Shown: positions 61,100-64,000 of the stretch, one piece after another | How positions within the stretch are numbered: the first letter of the stretch is position 1 | Layout of the letters: each line of letters opens with the position of its first letter | Assembly: GCF_902830275.1 (NCBI RefSeq) | Contig: NZ_CADESW010000020.1 | Location: 62,001 to 126,000 of the forward strand | From: Burkholderia stagnalis | GTDB taxonomy: Bacteria; Pseudomonadota; Gammaproteobacteria; Burkholderiales; Burkholderiaceae | Length of the DNA: 64,000 nucleotides | Reading direction: 5' to 3' | The notes under the pieces: model-generated | Databases searched by the model: none | What the model was told of the DNA's origin: nothing | What the model saw: the letters and a program-made list of their open reading frames with translations, nothing else | Made by a program: the position numbers and the translations under genes

Positions 61100-61849
61100 A
61101 TGCAACCGGACGGCCTTCGTGCAGATTATGATCTTCATCACGGCAATAAAATAATGAAAGCGGTGCTGGAGATGAGCTGCTGCAAGCGTGTCGAGGATCT
61201 TCACCGAATACTCGCTGATATTTGCGACCTCGCGGGATTCGCGTTTTTCTGTTACCAGGATTGCCGGATTGTCGACGGAAAACCGGTAGTCGGGTGCACG
61301 CTGTTGAATTACCCCGAATCCTGGCAGCACCGTTATCGAGAGCGCCAATATCTGGCAATCGATCCGGTCGTGCAGCATGCGATGTCGTCGCTTGCACCGT
61401 TGACCTGGGGCGATCAAATCTTCGTCACCGAGGCGGAACGCGAATTTCGCGAGGATCTCCGTGCGCATGGCATGGGGCTGGGCGTGTCTTTTCCCGCTCA
61501 CTTCCGGCATACCGACGTGGCATGCGTGAGCTTCGTGCGCTCGGCAGCGGAGGCCGACGAGGACGTCGAACCGGTGCATGTGCCGTCGTGGGGCGCACTC
61601 GTGGCGAACCTGACGCTCGACACCTCGCGCAGATTGAACGTCGTGCCGTCGGGGGCGCCCTCTCTCAGTGCGCGTGAGCTCGAAATTCTGAAATGGGTTG
61701 CCGAAGGGAAATCCAGTTGGGACATCTCGCGCATCGTGTCCCTGACCGAGCACGGTGTCGTGCATCACATCCGCAATATCATGAAGAAATTCAATGTCAC
61801 CTCACGGCGACGAGCGGTAGTGATGGCGTCGAAATTAGGAATGCTTTGA
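61100..61849 (+). CDS. LuxR-type quorum-sensing receptor, orphan
   Basis: 249 residues from ATG 61100, preceded by GAGG. The N-terminal autoinducer-binding domain keeps the acyl-homoserine-lactone pocket residues in TraR-like spacing: Trp75 and Tyr79 (YPESWQHRYRERQY), Asp88-Pro89 (AIDPVV), Trp103 (LTWGDQ) and the Gly near 125-128 (GMGLGVSFP). The C-terminal helix-turn-helix starts LSARELEILKWVAEGKSSWD. No luxI synthase is nearby, so it is a 'solo' or uses a distant synthase. Position directly after the eight-gene operon suggests it controls that cluster. Confidence 0.9.
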   Translation: MQPDGLRADYDLHHGNKIMKAVLEMSCCKRVEDLHRILADICDLAGFAFFCYQDCRIVDGKPVVGCTLLNYPESWQHRYRERQYLAIDPVVQHAMSSLAPLTWGDQIFVTEAEREFREDLRAHGMGLGVSFPAHFRHTDVACVSFVRSAAEADEDVEPVHVPSWGALVANLTLDTSRRLNVVPSGAPSLSARELEILKWVAEGKSSWDISRIVSLTEHGVVHHIRNIMKKFNVTSRRRAVVMASKLGML

Positions 61850-62098
61850 AAGCCGTCCGCTGACCTGCCGCGCGACGGCGCGGAGGAGTCGAGGCCTCTT
61901 CTTTAAGGAATCGAAAATGTCCTTGTTCTCCATTCAGGTCGGCGTCGTCTGAGAGGATCTGCTGGTGACTGCGGTCGTGAGGGAAAGCCATGGACGCCTT
62001 TCGCCTTTAAAACCCATTGCTGATGATGGCGGCCTCGACGTGCTGCTCTTCGCCAGGGAAGCGGGCAGCTCTGTCGCTAAGGCCCGTTGTAGCCCCCC
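61850..62098. other. glmS-downstream region (predicted attTn7)
   Basis: Non-coding 249 bases between the LuxR gene and the 3' end of glmS. Tn7 recognises the glmS C-terminal codons (here TDIDKPRNLAKSVTVE, conserved) and inserts about 25 bases past the stop, near 62074. No Tn7 end repeats are seen. A tiny frame MSLFSIQVGVV (61917-61952) with AAGGA upstream exists but is too short to support. Confidence 0.5.
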
Positions 62099-63928
62099 TC
62101 ACTCCACCGTCACCGACTTAGCCAGATTCCTCGGCTTATCAATATCCGTCCCCCTGGCCAACGCCGCGTGATATGCGAGCAACTGCATCGGCACCGTATG
62201 CAAAATCGGCGACAACGGTCCGTAGTACTCATTGAGCCGAATCACCTCGATCCCTTCGCTCGGCGACAACCCGCAATCCACATCGGCAAACACATACAGC
62301 CTGCCATTGCGCGCACTGACCTCATGCATGTTCGACCGCAGCTTCTCCAGCAGCACATCATTCGGCGCCACCGCAATCACCGGCATCTCGTTACTGACGA
62401 GCGCCAGCGGCCCATGCTTCAACTCCCCCGCCGGATACGCCTCCGCATGAATGTATGAAATCTCCTTCATCTTCAACGCGCCTTCCAGCGCGATCGGATA
62501 ATGCATCCCGCGCCCGAGAAACAGCATGTTGTCCCGGCGCGTGAGCAGTTCCGCCCAGCCGATGATTTGCGGCTCGAGCGCGAGCACCTTCGACATCGCA
62601 TCCGGCAGGTGACGCAGCGCGCGAAGATGCTGCTTCTCGTCGTCATCGCTCAACCGCCCGCGCACCTGCGCCAGCGACAGCGCCAGCAAAAACAGCGCGA
62701 CGAGCTGCGTGGTGAACGCCTTGGTCGACGCGACGCCGATCTCGATGCCCGCGCGCGTCACGAACTGCAACGTGCATTCGCGCATCAGCGCGCTGGTGGC
62801 CACGTTGCAGATCGCGAGTGTGTGCAGCATGCCCATCTGCTTGGCCGCATGCACGGCGCCGAGCACGTCGGCCGTCTCGCCGCTTTGCGATACCGCGACG
62901 ACGAGCGTGCGCGGGTTCGGCACGCTGTCGCGATAGCGGAACTCGCTGGCGATCTCGACGTTCGCCGGCACCTTCGCAAGACTCTCGATCCAGTACTTCG
63001 CAGTCAGCGCCGCGTGATAGCTGCCGCCGCACGCGAGCAGCAGCACCGAATCGACGTCGTTGAACACACGCCACGCGCCGTCGCCGAACAGCTCGGGCAT
63101 GATCGACGTGACGTCGAGCAGCGTATCGGCCACCGCCTGCGGCTGCTCGAAGATTTCCTTCTGCATGTAGTAGCGGTAGGCCCCGAGATCCGCCGCGCCG
63201 CTATGCGCGGCGACGCGCTGCACGGGCCGCTCCACGCGCTGCCCGGCCGCATCGACGACCCAGTACCGATGCAGCTGCACGTCGGCGACGTCGCCATTTT
63301 CCAGGTACGCGATCCGGTCGGTGATGCCCGACAGCGCGATCGCGTCGGACGCGAGGAAGTTCTCGCCTTCGCCGGCGCCGACCACGAGCGGCATGCCGTT
63401 GCGCGCGCCGACGATGCGGTGCGGCTCGTCGCGGCACATCACGGCGATCGCGTAGCTGCCGCGCAGCCGCGTGACCGCGTGCCGCACCGCGTCGAACAGG
63501 TCGCCGTCGTACAGATGGTCGATCAGGTGGGCGATCGCCTCGCTGTCGGTCTGGCTCGCGAACACGTAGCCGTGCGCCTCGAGCTCCGCGCGCAGCGCGT
63601 CGCAGTTCTCGATGATGCCGTTGTGCGACAGCGCGATGCGCGCGCGGTCGTCGCCCGGCGAGAAGTGCGGATGCGCGTTCAACGTGACGGGCGCGCCGTG
63701 CGTCGCCCAGCGCGTATGCGCGATGCCGGTGTAGCCGGACAGCGCCTGCGCGGCGATCTCGCGCTGCAGGTTCGCGACGCGGTCGACGCTGCGCGCCCGC
63801 GCCAGCGCCCGGTCGCGGTACACGACCACACCGCACGAATCGTAGCCTCGGTATTCGAGCCGCTTCAGGCCATCGACGAGGTTCGGCAGGATGTCCCGCT
63901 GGGCAACCGCCCCGACAATTCCACACAT
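62099..63928 (-). CDS. glmS: Glutamine-fructose-6-phosphate aminotransferase (isomerizing)
   Basis: 609 residues, full length. The N-terminal glutaminase domain begins MCGIVGAV, so Cys is the nucleophile after Met removal, with HTRWATHG, SHNGIIENCD and FASQTDSEAIAHL. Two SIS domains follow: LACGGSYHAALTAKYWIE, AVSQSGETADVLGA, ASTKAFTTQ, and the catalytic GRGMHYPIALEGALKMKEISYIHAEAYPAGELKHGPLAL. It ends with the conserved KPRNLAKSVTVE. Makes glucosamine-6-phosphate from fructose-6-phosphate and glutamine, the first step of UDP-GlcNAc synthesis. Burkholderia often carry more than one glmS. No glmS ribozyme is expected or seen upstream. Confidence 0.97.
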   Translation of the reverse strand: MCGIVGAVAQRDILPNLVDGLKRLEYRGYDSCGVVVYRDRALARARSVDRVANLQREIAAQALSGYTGIAHTRWATHGAPVTLNAHPHFSPGDDRARIALSHNGIIENCDALRAELEAHGYVFASQTDSEAIAHLIDHLYDGDLFDAVRHAVTRLRGSYAIAVMCRDEPHRIVGARNGMPLVVGAGEGENFLASDAIALSGITDRIAYLENGDVADVQLHRYWVVDAAGQRVERPVQRVAAHSGAADLGAYRYYMQKEIFEQPQAVADTLLDVTSIMPELFGDGAWRVFNDVDSVLLLACGGSYHAALTAKYWIESLAKVPANVEIASEFRYRDSVPNPRTLVVAVSQSGETADVLGAVHAAKQMGMLHTLAICNVATSALMRECTLQFVTRAGIEIGVASTKAFTTQLVALFLLALSLAQVRGRLSDDDEKQHLRALRHLPDAMSKVLALEPQIIGWAELLTRRDNMLFLGRGMHYPIALEGALKMKEISYIHAEAYPAGELKHGPLALVSNEMPVIAVAPNDVLLEKLRSNMHEVSARNGRLYVFADVDCGLSPSEGIEVIRLNEYYGPLSPILHTVPMQLLAYHAALARGTDIDKPRNLAKSVTVE

Positions 63929-64000
63929 ATCGCGCTCCGCAGAAGGTGCTGTTTCGGTCAGTGAGAGCGATGGTAGGGGTGGTGAGATGGAATTAAATTT

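Noticed and set aside
61917..61952. Eleven-residue frame with AAGGA upstream near glmS
   Set aside because: Too short to support as a gene without expression or conservation data; the longer sequence after its stop codon matches nothing I recognise.
1..64000. tRNA, rRNA, CRISPR arrays, insertion sequences or prophage genes
   Set aside because: None were seen: no regular short repeat-spacer array, no transposase or integrase motifs, and no cloverleaf-like sequence noticed by eye.

Overview
The window is a GC-rich, densely coded segment with strong G/C preference at third codon positions. It carries many LysR, AraC, LuxR and Lrp regulators, a Burkholderia-type trimeric porin, a class D beta-lactamase, an ACC deaminase locus and glmS. 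This combination points to Burkholderia sensu lato, most likely a Burkholderia cepacia complex species and a secondary, accessory-rich replicon. The species is inferred from family recognition, not from a marker gene.

Layout. 1-4.3 kb: a CsgG-like lipoprotein, an orphan NarL/BvgA-type response regulator beside what may be a kinase remnant, and a short four-helix membrane protein. 4.3-9.9 kb: acdS (ACC deaminase) with divergent acdR, then a homodimeric 2-oxoacid dehydrogenase E1 with its own divergent Lrp regulator, which together look like a 2-oxobutyrate-producing and -consuming pair. 9.9-15.4 kb: OXA-type beta-lactamase, porin and a glycine-betaine/choline ABC importer, with a 17-bp inverted repeat between porin and importer. 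15.9-22.8 kb: a sugar-acid-type catabolic operon (aldehyde dehydrogenase, MFS transporter, enolase-superfamily dehydratase, GMC oxidoreductase) with a LysR regulator. 23.8-28.1 kb: a formaldehyde-activating-enzyme/aldo-keto reductase/semialdehyde dehydrogenase operon, divergent from a LysR gene whose start codon overlaps another copy of the 17-bp motif. 29-33.6 kb: DUF3422 protein with a 66-residue companion, a HAF-repeat lipoprotein and small enzymes. 33.6-40.2 kb: a guanidinobutyrase/aldehyde dehydrogenase/LuxR unit facing a cupin/FAD-oxidase/LysR unit (guanidino-acid or polyamine catabolism). 40.2-52 kb: mixed small regulons, including HxlR/GST, ArsR/SRPBCC, a secreted nuclease, a D-3-hydroxyaspartate-dehydratase-like enzyme with a LysR operator, a stand-alone GIY-YIG-like protein and a sterol-desaturase-type hydroxylase.

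52.5-61.85 kb is the most interesting part. Eight co-directional, partly overlapping genes encode a cystathionine-beta-synthase-like PLP enzyme, a heme-oxygenase-fold diiron-type protein, a tautomerase, a membrane desaturase, a DAO-type flavoenzyme, a metallo-beta-lactamase-fold hydrolase, a DUF3291-SnoaL fusion and a PLP amino-acid decarboxylase. They are followed by an autoinducer-binding LuxR regulator with no luxI in view. There is no NRPS or PKS. I read this as a quorum-sensing-linked cluster that makes or modifies a small amino-acid-derived metabolite. It is preceded by a diverged 170-bp tandem repeat and ends beside the 3' end of glmS, the classic attTn7 position.

All functions come from reading the translated sequence and remembered family motifs; no database search was run. 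Start codons were chosen by Shine-Dalgarno sequence, overlap and family length.
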